Source: an uncultured Flavobacteriia bacterium
GTDB lineage: Bacteria; Bacteroidota; Bacteroidia; Flavobacteriales_D; Crocinitomicaceae
Reading direction: 5' to 3'
Length of the DNA stretch: 37,889 nucleotides
Assembly: GCA_903873915.1 (NCBI GenBank)
Contig: CAIQQH010000115.1
Span: 1 to 37,889 of the forward strand
A program made the translations under genes and the position numbers. Of the stretch, positions 1 to 7,762 are shown piece after piece. The notes under the pieces were generated by a model that was not told the DNA's origin, made no database searches, and saw nothing but the letters and a program-made list of their open reading frames with translations. The first letter of the stretch is position 1, and every line of letters starts with the position of its first letter.

Positions 1-200
1 GAACTCAAGCCTATTAATTCGGAAGCCTTTTTTAAATCTAGGGTGTCTGAGGAGGTGTCAGCAATTTCGCTGGACCGCTCCTCAAATGCCTTTTTCACGG
101 CCAGTTCTATGAGTGTTGAAACCATCTTTTTAAGACGGGTTTCAAACTCTCCTATCGAGAACTGCCAAATTGGTCGCTGGGAAAATTCTTTATGTTCCAT
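1..200 (-). CDS. Excisionase-like helix-turn-helix protein, partial (runs off left edge)
   Basis: Reading the minus strand from the ATG at 200 gives an open frame of 66 codons that leaves the window without a stop. It starts MEHKEFSQRPIWQFSIGEF and reaches TLDLKKASELIGLSS. The last part resembles the first helix of the HTH_17/excisionase fold (a 'tvkEAAelLgvs'-like motif), preceded by a charged helix (about residues 20-45). Small proteins of this kind commonly sit beside tyrosine recombinases in Bacteroidota integrative elements and act as recombination directionality factors or regulators. Here it lies just downstream of, and on the same strand as, the recombinase at 314-1435. The fold assignment rests on an incomplete HTH, so the exact function is inferred. 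Confidence 0.6.
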   Translation of the reverse strand, partial: MEHKEFSQRPIWQFSIGEFETRLKKMVSTLIELAVKKAFEERSSEIADTSSDTLDLKKASELIGLS

Positions 201-256
201 ACCACAAAGGTCTGAAACATTTATCACATAAAATCCTGTGCGTCAGACATTTATTA

Positions 257-272
257 TTGACAGACTTGTCAA
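257..272. repeat. Perfect inverted repeat, possible operator
   Basis: TTGACA-gact-TGTCAA is a perfect 6-bp inverted repeat with a 4-bp spacer, about 57 bp upstream of the HTH gene start and just after the recombinase stop. The position suits a regulator or excisionase binding site in the gap between the two mobile-element genes. The function is inferred. Confidence 0.35.
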
Positions 273-313
273 CTTTAGCGGGATTTTGAGGTGGGGCGCG
301 GACCTCTTCGTTG

Positions 314-1435
314 TCAATAATCCTCGGAAAAATCAGAAAATTTTATTCTAGGAATGGAATTCACCGCCTCAATTTTCTTGCTATCGACAATGTGCGCATA
401 AATTTGAGTGGTGGTAATGGATTTATGGCCGAGCAATTTACTTACCGTGTAAATGTCAATTCCATTCGTTAGCAACAAGACCGCGTGAGTATGTCTGCCA
501 CAATGAAAGGTAATGTGTTTGGTTATTCCTGCACTCACCACCCAACGAAACAAAACAACATTCAAATAGGCGCTGTATTTTATCCCAACAAACACTTTTG
601 CATTGTCAGGTCCTCTTTCGGGCAATAAGTCAAACGCGGAATCATTGATGGGTAGGTATTCTTGTCCGCCCGTTTTCTGTTGCTTGAATACAATCTCGTA
701 GCCATTGGTTTCTGAATAACGAATCTGCTTCCAGTGTAAGGCGTTGATGTCCGACCAACGCATGCCCGTTAAACAACTGAACAAAAAGGCGTTTTTCAGC
801 ATCGGATAGGTACACGGAGTCTTTGCTAATTTCTCTAATTCTTCAAAAGACAAATGTTCTCGGTGTGTTTCGGCTTGCTTGAAACTATCGATGTAATCCG
901 CGATGTTCTCTTGGATTACTTTTTCTCTAAATGCCAAACCAACGCACGCTTTGAATTTATTGAAATAAGTGTGACGGCTGTTTTGGGATAAGGGTGTTCC
1001 ATGCTTGGTCTTTGCTTCGAACTCCAAATAGTTCTTGAACTTCCGTGCAAGGTCTAAATCCACTTCTTCCATCAACACGTTTTTTCCAAAGCACTTGATG
1101 AATTGTTTCATGCTTCCATCCCAATTTCCATAATTGCCTGTCGAGTCAAAACGCTCCAAGCCTTTCTTTTCAAAGAAGCCAACAAAGTTCTCTTTCGTAT
1201 GATCTTTTCGATGGATGCCCACCTTCTTGTCTTGCATGTTAATCAGGGCTTCCGCACGCAAACGCTCTGCGAGTTCAAATGTCATTTTGTTCTCTCTGCG
1301 CTGTTCCGTGTTTTCAGGGTTGGTGTAGAGTGTCAGTTCCAACGATTTTCGTTGTCTTTTTCCATTGTTAAAAGTGTGTAAATACAGGGCCGTTTTCCCA
1401 CCTTCCATTTTTCTTTCTTTAATACTTACGTTCAT
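314..1435 (-). CDS. Site-specific tyrosine recombinase / integrase
   Basis: Phage-integrase-family recombinase, 373 residues from the ATG at 1435 (MNVSIKERKM); an in-frame ATG at 1465 would add ten residues but fits the family less well. An N-terminal arm-type DNA-binding region (about 1-90) is followed by a SAM-like core-binding domain (about 95-185) and a catalytic domain (about 195-360). The full catalytic set is visible: R226 in CLTGMRWSD, K254 in QQKTGG, H311 and R314 in HCGRH, H337 in LLGHKS, and the nucleophile Y346 in QIYAH. It probably catalyses integration and excision of the element whose other end lies left of the window. It reads away from mnmE, with its start 182 bp from the mnmE stop. 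This is the usual arrangement of an integrase beside its attachment site. Confidence 0.93.
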   Translation of the reverse strand: MNVSIKERKMEGGKTALYLHTFNNGKRQRKSLELTLYTNPENTEQRRENKMTFELAERLRAEALINMQDKKVGIHRKDHTKENFVGFFEKKGLERFDSTGNYGNWDGSMKQFIKCFGKNVLMEEVDLDLARKFKNYLEFEAKTKHGTPLSQNSRHTYFNKFKACVGLAFREKVIQENIADYIDSFKQAETHREHLSFEELEKLAKTPCTYPMLKNAFLFSCLTGMRWSDINALHWKQIRYSETNGYEIVFKQQKTGGQEYLPINDSAFDLLPERGPDNAKVFVGIKYSAYLNVVLFRWVVSAGITKHITFHCGRHTHAVLLLTNGIDIYTVSKLLGHKSITTTQIYAHIVDSKKIEAVNSIPRIKFSDFSEDY

Positions 1436-1448
1436 TGTAGCGATTTTG

Positions 1449-1495
1449 TGACACACGAGTGGCACACGTGCCCTCCTGTGTCAGATTTGTGCCAC
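1449..1495. repeat. Two interleaved inverted repeats upstream of the integrase
   Basis: TGACACA (1449-1455) pairs with TGTGTCA (1477-1483), and GTGGCACA (1459-1466) pairs with TGTGCCAC (1488-1495). The two dyads interlock in the gap between integrase and mnmE. They could be arm-type integrase sites or an integrase-promoter operator. Confidence 0.4.
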
Positions 1496-1590
1496 AAGGT
1501 TATACAAAAGACACAAAATAACACAATTTACTTTTCAACACGAACAGCCCTCAACCTGTTGATTTCATTGGGTTTACAAGAAAATTGCTT

Positions 1591-1610
1591 GTGCTGTTTT
1601 GTGCTGTTTT
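1591..1610. repeat. Tandem decamer gtgctgtttt x2 beside the putative att site
   Basis: Two exact copies of gtgctgtttt lie seven bases from the mnmE stop codon, and a related gcggtgctta follows. Short direct repeats next to an attachment core are common binding sites for integrase or accessory factors; that role is inferred. Confidence 0.35.
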
Positions 1611-1617
1611 GCGGTGC

Positions 1618-1635
1618 TTACTTCCCAATACAGAA
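1618..1635 (-). other. Putative chromosome/element attachment core in the 3' end of mnmE
   Basis: The last 18 bases of mnmE on the minus strand read TTCTGTATTGGGAAGTAA, encoding the C-terminal FCIGK and stop. As I recall it, this is the same 18 bases described as the attachment site of Salmonella genomic island 1 in trmE/mnmE. An integrase gene sits immediately downstream. The match could come from protein conservation alone, because FCIGK is nearly invariant. The second, element-distal copy should lie left of the window. Confidence 0.5.
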
Positions 1636-2985
1636 CTTAGCAAAGATATTCCCCAACAGATCCTCCGTCGATATATCCCCTGTAATCGTTCCGAGGTCGA
1701 ACATGGCCTGACGGATGTCCATCGCGATGAAGTCGGCGGTGATCTGCATGTCGAGGTCGGCTTGGGCCTTTTCGAGGGAGCTGATGGTGCGGCGAAGAGC
1801 ATCCACGTGGCGGGCATTGGTGACGATGGTTTCGTCGGCCAAGGAGAAGTCGCCAGCAATGGTGTGTGTCAAGATTGTACGCAATTGATCGACACCTTCG
1901 CCAGTGCGGGCAGAGAGCCATAGCGCATCTTTATCGCAAGATTCAGTTGTTTTTTGTGAAATATCGGACTTATTGCAAAGCTGTAGCACAATTTTGTCGG
2001 GGTGAATGTCGCGCAATTCGCGCACCCATTGGGCGACTGATGTGATGCTTTCTGCGTCGGATCCGTCACTCAAGCAAAGGACAATTTTCGCCTGCTTGAT
2101 CTTCTCGCGGGAACGTTCGATCCCCATGGCTTCAATCTCCTCAGCGCCCTCGCGAATGCCTGCCGTGTCGATAAACCGAAAGAGCATGCCTTCGATGTTC
2201 AAGGTCTCCTCGATGACGTCGCGCGTGGTGCCTGCGATGTTGCTCACGATGGCACGCTCCTCCCCAATGAGTTGGTTGAGTAAGGAACTTTTTCCTGTGT
2301 TCGGTGCGCCAACAATAGCGACAGGAACTCCATTCTTGATGGCATTCCCCAAGGCAAAGGAAGCTTCCAAACGATGAAGATAGCGCAAGACTTCATCCAC
2401 CAATATTTTCAACTGCGTGCGATCGGCGAATTCGACATCCTCTTCTGCGAAATCGAGTTCGAGTTCAATTAGCGAGGCAAAATGAATGAGTTTTTCACGA
2501 AGTGCTTTCAATTCGGAAGAAAAAGAGCCCCGCATTTGATTGAGTGCGATGTCGTGGGCATTTTTCGTCTGTGCAGCAATGAGATCAGCGACGGCTTCGG
2601 CTTGGGAGAGGTCCATTTTTCCGTTCATGAAGGCACGCATGGTAAATTCTCCCGGTGTTGCCAAGCGGCAACCACTGTGCAGAAGCGTATCGAGAATTTG
2701 CTGTTGGATGTAAGGCGAACCGTGGCAAGAAATTTCCGCGGATTCTTCACCAGTGAAACTCTTTCCTTCGTGAAAGACGGAGATTAACACCTCATCAATC
2801 AATTCGCCCGAAGGTGAACGAAAGGTTCCGAAATGAATGGTATGCGAATGTTTGGAAAGAAGGTCTTTCGAAAAGCAGAGAGACACGTTGCCCAGCGCAG
2901 CCTTACCCGACACCCGAATGATTGAAATCGCCCCTACCCCACTTCCGGTGGCAATGGCACAGATGGTATCCTTGGAATTTCGCAT
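1618..2985 (-). CDS. mnmE: tRNA uridine-5-carboxymethylaminomethyl modification GTPase MnmE
   Basis: MnmE works with MnmG to install the (carboxymethyl)aminomethyl group on wobble U34 of certain tRNAs, using 5-formyl-tetrahydrofolate and GTP. The protein has 455 residues, the normal length. The N-terminal folate-binding domain opens MRNSKDTICAIATG. An inserted G domain follows: P-loop GAPNTGKS (226-233), G2 TTRD (253-256), G3 DTAG (273-276), G4 NKSD (338-341). The C-terminal FCIGK holds the catalytic cysteine. A perfect -7 element (2990-2997, TACCTTTG on the minus strand) ends only four bases before the ATG, so the transcript may be leaderless. Its partner mnmG lies about 19 kb away. The 3' end appears to be the integration target of the neighbouring element but still encodes an intact C terminus. 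Confidence 0.97.
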   Translation of the reverse strand: MRNSKDTICAIATGSGVGAISIIRVSGKAALGNVSLCFSKDLLSKHSHTIHFGTFRSPSGELIDEVLISVFHEGKSFTGEESAEISCHGSPYIQQQILDTLLHSGCRLATPGEFTMRAFMNGKMDLSQAEAVADLIAAQTKNAHDIALNQMRGSFSSELKALREKLIHFASLIELELDFAEEDVEFADRTQLKILVDEVLRYLHRLEASFALGNAIKNGVPVAIVGAPNTGKSSLLNQLIGEERAIVSNIAGTTRDVIEETLNIEGMLFRFIDTAGIREGAEEIEAMGIERSREKIKQAKIVLCLSDGSDAESITSVAQWVRELRDIHPDKIVLQLCNKSDISQKTTESCDKDALWLSARTGEGVDQLRTILTHTIAGDFSLADETIVTNARHVDALRRTISSLEKAQADLDMQITADFIAMDIRQAMFDLGTITGDISTEDLLGNIFAKFCIGK

Positions 2986-2989
2986 GGCA

Positions 2990-2997
2990 CAAAGGTA
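2990..2997 (-). promoter_or_regulatory. -7 element TACCTTTG of mnmE
   Basis: Perfect Bacteroidota -7 consensus TAnnTTTG on the minus strand, four bases upstream of the mnmE ATG. This spacing predicts a leaderless or nearly leaderless mRNA. No clear -33 TTG is visible at the usual distance. Confidence 0.5.
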
Positions 2998-3000
2998 AAA

Positions 3001-3029
3001 AAGAAAGGGGGAGAACTTGCGCCTCCCCC
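3001..3029 (-). terminator. Rho-independent terminator of the DUF2490 gene
   Basis: On the minus strand, a GGGGGAG / CTCCCCC stem (3023-3029 with 3007-3013) with a 9-base loop is followed by TTTCTTTTTT. It lies between the DUF2490 stop and the mnmE promoter. Confidence 0.7.
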
Positions 3030-3108
3030 CTCATCAATTTTGCTCAATTGGATTAACTATCAATAAGGTCAATTTTTAGTTTTCTTCAAACCAAAACACT
3101 TTTCATAC

Positions 3109-4008
3109 TTACGATTTTTTCTTTTTTTGAAACGCCTTATTGAAATTTTCAAAAATGATATAAACCTGCAAAATATTATTCTTTTCAATCACATGTCCCG
3201 TTTCAATAAATTGTCCAGAGGCATCAATTTTACTCGTAAATGTGTTTTTATAAATGGCTGAATAACCCAATTCAAATCGCATAGGGAAATCCCAATTTGG
3301 TTTGTATCCCAACATCACGAAAGATCTGTTTTGATCCCAAATTTTATCGTTGGATGTGTTTTTGCCCATTCCAATAAACAATTCGTTCCACGCAGTTAAG
3401 TAAAACGTGTTTTTCTCAAGTGTTTTGTGGTTTAAAGGTACCGTTGCTTTTAAAAAATAACGAGCTCGCATTTTTCTGCCGGTACTTGGAAAATCCATCC
3501 CGTATGAGTAATCAACAAACTCGCTTTTATCCGTTGTAACTTTCGTTCCAAAGTATCTAAATTCATAGCGATAACGTTGGTCTAGCGTTACTCTGCCATT
3601 GAAAATTTTATTGCTCAAAGTAAATTGAGGACAGATCCTAAATTCGGGTTGAACTTTATTCGTCGAGCCTGATTCAAAAGATGAAGTATATGTTTCCCAA
3701 AAACCAATCGGAGAAAGCGAAAAACGCACATTTTCATTGAGTTGATAATGGACCCATGGACGGTAGACATGCTGAAAGTTGTTTTTAAACATGTTATTCG
3801 AATGTCCGTCTAAATCGGAAGGATCCGATGTGCGTCTGTATTGATAATCCAATTGCCATCTCCATTTATCTTTGATTACTCCATTAATTACAGTCTCGGT
3901 CCAAAACGAATTTCTACTAACAACCTCTCTTTCATCTGTTGTTTGGGCCTTAACCGCCGAAAAAACAAACAGGAAAAATAGTATAGCTATAAAGGATTGT
4001 GTTTTCAT
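3109..4008 (-). CDS. DUF2490 family outer-membrane protein
   Basis: 299 residues with a clear signal peptide (MKTQSFIAILFFLFVFSAVKAQ, cut near 22). The rest is rich in alternating aromatic/polar strands, with a KWRWQLDYQYRRT segment near the start, and resembles the Bacteroidota DUF2490 family of predicted outer-membrane beta-barrels (about 250-300 residues). The biochemical role is unknown. It is divergent from the DUF47/PiT phosphate genes across a 359-bp AT-rich gap, which raises but does not prove a link to phosphate uptake. A -7 element, TAGTTTTG, lies at 4029-4036, 20 bp upstream of the ATG. The lysine-rich C terminus (FQKKKKS) is unusual for a barrel ending in a beta strand. Confidence 0.75.
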   Translation of the reverse strand: MKTQSFIAILFFLFVFSAVKAQTTDEREVVSRNSFWTETVINGVIKDKWRWQLDYQYRRTSDPSDLDGHSNNMFKNNFQHVYRPWVHYQLNENVRFSLSPIGFWETYTSSFESGSTNKVQPEFRICPQFTLSNKIFNGRVTLDQRYRYEFRYFGTKVTTDKSEFVDYSYGMDFPSTGRKMRARYFLKATVPLNHKTLEKNTFYLTAWNELFIGMGKNTSNDKIWDQNRSFVMLGYKPNWDFPMRFELGYSAIYKNTFTSKIDASGQFIETGHVIEKNNILQVYIIFENFNKAFQKKKKS

Positions 4009-4367
4009 ATGGTTTAGATTTTAAAGGTCAAAACTATGTTAATTAATATTTGGTTAATATATAGCACAACTTTAATTAAACTTTTAATAATGTTCATAAC
4101 GTTTTCATAACACTTTATTAAATGAAGAAAATAAGCTTATATAATTGTACAACAGCTGTTTATGTGTTATAAGTGTTTGATTTTCTATCCTTACACTTAA
4201 CGTTATATTAACATTGACGATTCATAAAATCCATTATCTTTTGATTTTCAACACATTAACATCTTTTGTTCTTTGTTCAATTTACACTAAGTTATATTTA
4301 GGTTAACAATACCATGGGATTATTCTCTCTCTCGTCAAAGGGTTACATTTGCCCAAAAACTCTATTT
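4009..4367. promoter_or_regulatory. AT-rich divergent promoter region, DUF2490 / DUF47-pit
   Basis: No gene is seen. The minus-strand -7 element TAGTTTTG is at 4029-4036. On the plus strand there are two candidates: TTTG (4272-4275), 17 bp, then TATATTTA (4293-4300); and a perfect -7 TACATTTG (4344-4351), 16 bp before the preferred DUF47 start at 4368. No clear Pho-box-like direct repeat was recognised. Confidence 0.5.
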
Positions 4368-5012
4368 ATGGCATCTTTTTTAAAATTCTTTTTACCGAAA
4401 GACCGCGTGTTCTACACGTTATTTGAAAGCGCTAGTGGCAATCTCGAAAAAATTGCACAGAAACTTGTGCTAGTTGTGAATGAACCAGATTTCAACAAGC
4501 GCGCGGTCATCATTAAAGAAATGGAAGACTTAGAGCATCAAAATGACTTATTGACACATACTATATTTCTTGAACTGGGGAAAAATTTTATAACGCCTTT
4601 TGACCGCGAGGACATTCACAGCCTTGCAACAGCGCTGGATGATATCGCTGACTACATTTATGCAGCCGGAAAAAAAATCAATTTCTACAAAATAGATCCA
4701 ACTGTTGATTCAGGCATTCAAAAAACGGCTGACGCCATTCAACAAGCGGTATTGGCCGTGAATCAAGCCGTGATAGAATTGCGCAACTTGAAGAACACAC
4801 AGAAAATTGTTGAATGTGTAATCAGAATCAACAGCATCGAAAACAGCGCGGATGATTTGTTTGATTTGAGCATCGAGAAATTGTTTGATTCAGATGTTGA
4901 CGCAAAAGAACTGATCAAGAAACGTGAGATCTACCAAGTGATGGAAACGGTTACAGACAAGTGTGAAGACGCTGGAAATGTGATTGAATCTATCGTAGTA
5001 AAATACGCTTAA
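4368..5012 (+). CDS. DUF47 (PhoU-like) phosphate transport regulator
   Basis: DUF47 proteins are PhoU-like helical bundles, usually encoded just upstream of a PiT phosphate transporter and thought to regulate it. The ATG at 4368 gives 214 residues and the family-typical start MASFLKFFLPKDRVFYTLFE. The upstream in-frame ATG at 4314 adds 18 residues that do not fit the family, and it precedes a perfect -7 element at 4344-4351. Acidic helix residues typical of PhoU metal-binding patches are seen (EMEDLEHQND, REDIHSLATALDDIADYIY, ENSADDLFD, TDKCEDAGNVIE). The transporter gene follows after 32 bp, almost certainly in the same operon. No truncation or fusion is apparent. Confidence 0.9.
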   Translation: MASFLKFFLPKDRVFYTLFESASGNLEKIAQKLVLVVNEPDFNKRAVIIKEMEDLEHQNDLLTHTIFLELGKNFITPFDREDIHSLATALDDIADYIYAAGKKINFYKIDPTVDSGIQKTADAIQQAVLAVNQAVIELRNLKNTQKIVECVIRINSIENSADDLFDLSIEKLFDSDVDAKELIKKREIYQVMETVTDKCEDAGNVIESIVVKYA

Positions 5013-5044
5013 CACTACCCATTTACTCACTTAATTAAAAGAGT

Positions 5045-6484
5045 ATGTTCACTTTATTAATCGTCGTCATCATCATTGCATTGCTCTTTGACTTGGTAAA
5101 TGGTTTCCACGATGCAGCAAACTCTATTGCTACGGTGGTATCGACGAAAGTGCTTACACCGTTTCAGGCGGTTCTTTGGGCGGCAACGTTCAATATCATT
5201 GCATTTTGGGTTTTCGACATGAGCGTTGGGAATACCGTAGCGAAAACTGTAGATAGCAGTGCGATAAACTTATGGGTAATTCTAGCAGGACTATTGGCGG
5301 CTACATTTTGGAACTTGCTTACCTGGTGGTTTGGGATTCCCTCTTCTTCTTCGCATACCCTCATTGGTGGATTCGCGGGGGCTGCTGTAGCACACGCAGG
5401 ATTGGGAGTGATTGACACTACAGAAATCCTTAAAGTAGTGGCCTTCATTTTTTTGGCGCCCATTATTGGCGGCGTGATTGCCTTTGTCATTGCGCTCGTC
5501 ACGATCAGCCGTTCCTTCTATAAAAAAATGTTTGTAATCTTTCTCCTTTCTGGCGGCACGTTCTATGGGATGCTGTACATGATCGATTACATGGACATGA
5601 AGCCAATCATGATGTATATTACCTTGGGGATGATTACGGTATTTATCCTGGTTTACATTTGGTTTGAAATCAAGTACGGCAAAAAACCTTCTTCTGCAAA
5701 AGAATCGATGATGCACAAGCGTCTTCAGTTGCTTTCTTCTGCAGCATTTTCACTTGGTCATGGTGGAGCCGATTCTCAAAAAGTAATGGGAATTATCTGT
5801 GCTGCTTTGATGGTTTACGGAAACTACGCGAGAGATGAAAATATTTCTGTGCATAAAGACCTTCAGGTAACTGAAATGATTCAAATCGAATTCAAGAAGG
5901 CAGACGGAAAACATGATAAGTTCAAGCCTGAGCTCGAAAATGGAGACAAGCTCTTGGTATACACACGCGGTGAGAAAGTATTCGATGCGTCGAATGACTC
6001 GTTGATTTTCGATGACAAAACATTGAACACCAACTACCAACACGCTGACCTTTTCGAGGAACACATCGATCCAGAAACAGCTGAATTGCTGAAAGACCAC
6101 AAGTTAAAATCTAAAGTACACTCCGATACGATGCCATTCTGGATTGCATTCGGATGTTACTTTATGATTGGTATTGGAACATTGATGGGCGGTTGGAAAA
6201 TCGTCAAAACAATGGGAACCAAGATTACAAAAGTTACACCGTTGGAAGGTGTTTGCGCCGAAACGGCTGGAGCACTCACGCTATTTACGGTAAGTCAAAT
6301 GGGAATTCCAGTTTCTACTACGCACACCATTACCGGTTCCATTATCGGAGTTGGTGCAATTCGAAGATTGAGCGCAGTGCGCTGGGGCGTTACCATTAAT
6401 TTATTGTGGGCGTGGATTCTTACTATTCCTGTAAGTGCTGGACTTGCTGCATTGTTCTACTACATCATTATGCTATTCCAATAG
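5045..6484 (+). CDS. pit: Inorganic phosphate transporter, PiT family
   Basis: Low-affinity inner-membrane phosphate (metal-phosphate/H+ or Na+) symporter of 479 residues. The two inverted PiT repeats are clear: GFHDAANSIATVV (20-32) with IPSSSSHTLIGG soon after, and the second repeat VSQMGIPVSTTHTITGS near the C terminus. Hydrophobic segments surround both. A middle part (about 205-365) begins EIKYGKKPSSAK, keeps the FSLGHGGADSQKVMG motif, then carries a charged soluble insert of about 100 residues (VTEMIQIEFKKADGKHDKF onward), as often seen in Bacteroidota PiT proteins. It is paired with the upstream DUF47 gene and followed by a terminator at 6526-6557. Confidence 0.93.
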   Translation: MFTLLIVVIIIALLFDLVNGFHDAANSIATVVSTKVLTPFQAVLWAATFNIIAFWVFDMSVGNTVAKTVDSSAINLWVILAGLLAATFWNLLTWWFGIPSSSSHTLIGGFAGAAVAHAGLGVIDTTEILKVVAFIFLAPIIGGVIAFVIALVTISRSFYKKMFVIFLLSGGTFYGMLYMIDYMDMKPIMMYITLGMITVFILVYIWFEIKYGKKPSSAKESMMHKRLQLLSSAAFSLGHGGADSQKVMGIICAALMVYGNYARDENISVHKDLQVTEMIQIEFKKADGKHDKFKPELENGDKLLVYTRGEKVFDASNDSLIFDDKTLNTNYQHADLFEEHIDPETAELLKDHKLKSKVHSDTMPFWIAFGCYFMIGIGTLMGGWKIVKTMGTKITKVTPLEGVCAETAGALTLFTVSQMGIPVSTTHTITGSIIGVGAIRRLSAVRWGVTINLLWAWILTIPVSAGLAALFYYIIMLFQ

Positions 6485-6525
6485 GAATTTAGAATTTGAT
6501 GCCAAAGCAATTCAAAATGAAATAC

Positions 6526-6557
6526 AAGAGGGGGTGGGTGATCATCCCCTTTTTTTT
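6526..6557 (+). terminator. Rho-independent terminator after pit
   Basis: AAGAGGGG pairs with CCCCTTTT around an 11-base loop, with an unbroken run of eight T. It is placed about 40 bp after the pit stop. Confidence 0.65.
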
Positions 6558-6587
6558 GATTCCTCCAACAACATAGAGTGAGTGTGA

Positions 6588-6605
6588 GTCCCGAAGTATC
6601 GGGAC
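6588..6605. repeat. Short perfect hairpin GTCCCGA-agta-TCGGGAC
   Basis: 7-bp arms with a 4-base loop in the pit-pirin gap. It has no T tract, so it is not a standard terminator. Function unknown. Confidence 0.45.
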
Positions 6606-6623
6606 AAGATACGGGAGCGATGG

Positions 6624-6673
6624 AAAACAGAGTGAGAGTGAACCGCTCTCGCTTTTCACTCTCACTCTGTTTT
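6624..6673. repeat. 19-bp perfect inverted repeat (GAGTGAGAGTGAA family)
   Basis: Left arm 6624-6642 (AAAACAGAGTGAGAGTGAA), 12-base loop, right arm 6655-6673, with every arm base paired. A run of T follows, so it may act as a terminator, possibly bidirectional. A diverged relative is at 15922-15957, indicating a dispersed intergenic family. Confidence 0.7.
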
Positions 6674-6726
6674 TGGGGGGATTAATTAATTTTACATTAT
6701 TCATTTTTAATTTTTAACTCCCACCC

Positions 6727-7749
6727 ATGTCCTCTTTCCTCCGTTTCATCCCCCTTGGCTTTCAATGGGAAACACGCGATCCATTTCTTTTTTGCGTTCA
6801 TCACGAAGACCAATATCCAAAAGGAAATGGAAAGCTAGGTCCAGCAGCGTCATTGGCGGGCCGACACCTCGGACAAGATTTCATCGTGAAAGACGGATGG
6901 CGCATGTATCACGGCCAAACAATTCCGGGATTTCCTGGTCATCCGCACCGTGGATTTGAGACCATTACTGTTGTAAAAAAGGGCTTGGTGGATCATGCCG
7001 ATTCTACCGGAGCTGCTGGTCGTTACGGCAATGGTGATGTGCAATGGATGACCGCAGGAAAGGGCGTTCAGCATTCGGAAATGTTTCCTTTACTGAATGA
7101 AAAGGGTGATAATCCTGCTGAATTGTTTCAAATCTGGCTCAATCTACCGCGAAAAAGCAAGATGGTAGAGCCACATTTCAAGATGTTTTGGAATGAAGAT
7201 ATACCGCGCTTCACAACATCAGACGACAAGAACAATCAGACGCAAGTTGAAATCCTCGTAGGTCAATTCGATGGAAAACACGCGCAAGACTCACCGCCAG
7301 ACTCGTGGGCGGCCGATGCACAAAATCATGTTGCTGTCATCAATTTGATCCTCGAGCCAAATGCTGTATTTACTATTCCCGCATCGGTGAAAGGCATTCA
7401 CAGAACACTCTATTTTTACTCCGGTGACAAATTGCGCATTGAAGGAGAAGCATTTCCAGAATACCATGGCGCTGATGTTGATCCAGATGTCGACATTACA
7501 CTTCAAAATGGTGCAAGCGGGTCGAAGGTGCTCATTTTACAAGGGCGACCGATCAACGAGCCTGTTGTACAACACGGACCATTTGTAATGAATTCCAAAC
7601 AGGAGATCTACGAAGCCTTTGAAGAATATCAACGCACACAATTTGGTGGTTGGCCTTGGCCGAAATACGATATGGTGCATGACGCGAAGGCGGGGCGATT
7701 TGCGCTGCATGCGGACGGAACTGTAGAATTAAAAATGAAAGATGAATAA
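6727..7749 (+). CDS. Pirin family protein
   Basis: Bicupin metalloprotein of 340 residues, with MSSFLRFIPLGFQW at the start. The N-terminal cupin carries the four metal ligands at family spacing: H72 and H74 in GHPHRGFET, H116 and E118 in VQHSEMF. A C-terminal pirin-C domain contains KVLILQGRPINEPVVQHGPFVMNS-like residues that close the fold. Pirins bind Fe or similar metal; some act as quercetinases, others as transcription cofactors, and the substrate here cannot be told. The end is slightly long, with an extra tail (FGGWPWPKYDMVHDAKAG). It appears to be a single-gene unit followed by repeat-rich DNA. Confidence 0.9.
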   Translation: MSSFLRFIPLGFQWETRDPFLFCVHHEDQYPKGNGKLGPAASLAGRHLGQDFIVKDGWRMYHGQTIPGFPGHPHRGFETITVVKKGLVDHADSTGAAGRYGNGDVQWMTAGKGVQHSEMFPLLNEKGDNPAELFQIWLNLPRKSKMVEPHFKMFWNEDIPRFTTSDDKNNQTQVEILVGQFDGKHAQDSPPDSWAADAQNHVAVINLILEPNAVFTIPASVKGIHRTLYFYSGDKLRIEGEAFPEYHGADVDPDVDITLQNGASGSKVLILQGRPINEPVVQHGPFVMNSKQEIYEAFEEYQRTQFGGWPWPKYDMVHDAKAGRFALHADGTVELKMKDE

Positions 7750-7762
7750 TGAAGAATTTAGA

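Noticed and set aside
1585-2377. Several frames antisense to mnmE
   Set aside because: They are opposite a well-conserved gene and show no protein features of their own.
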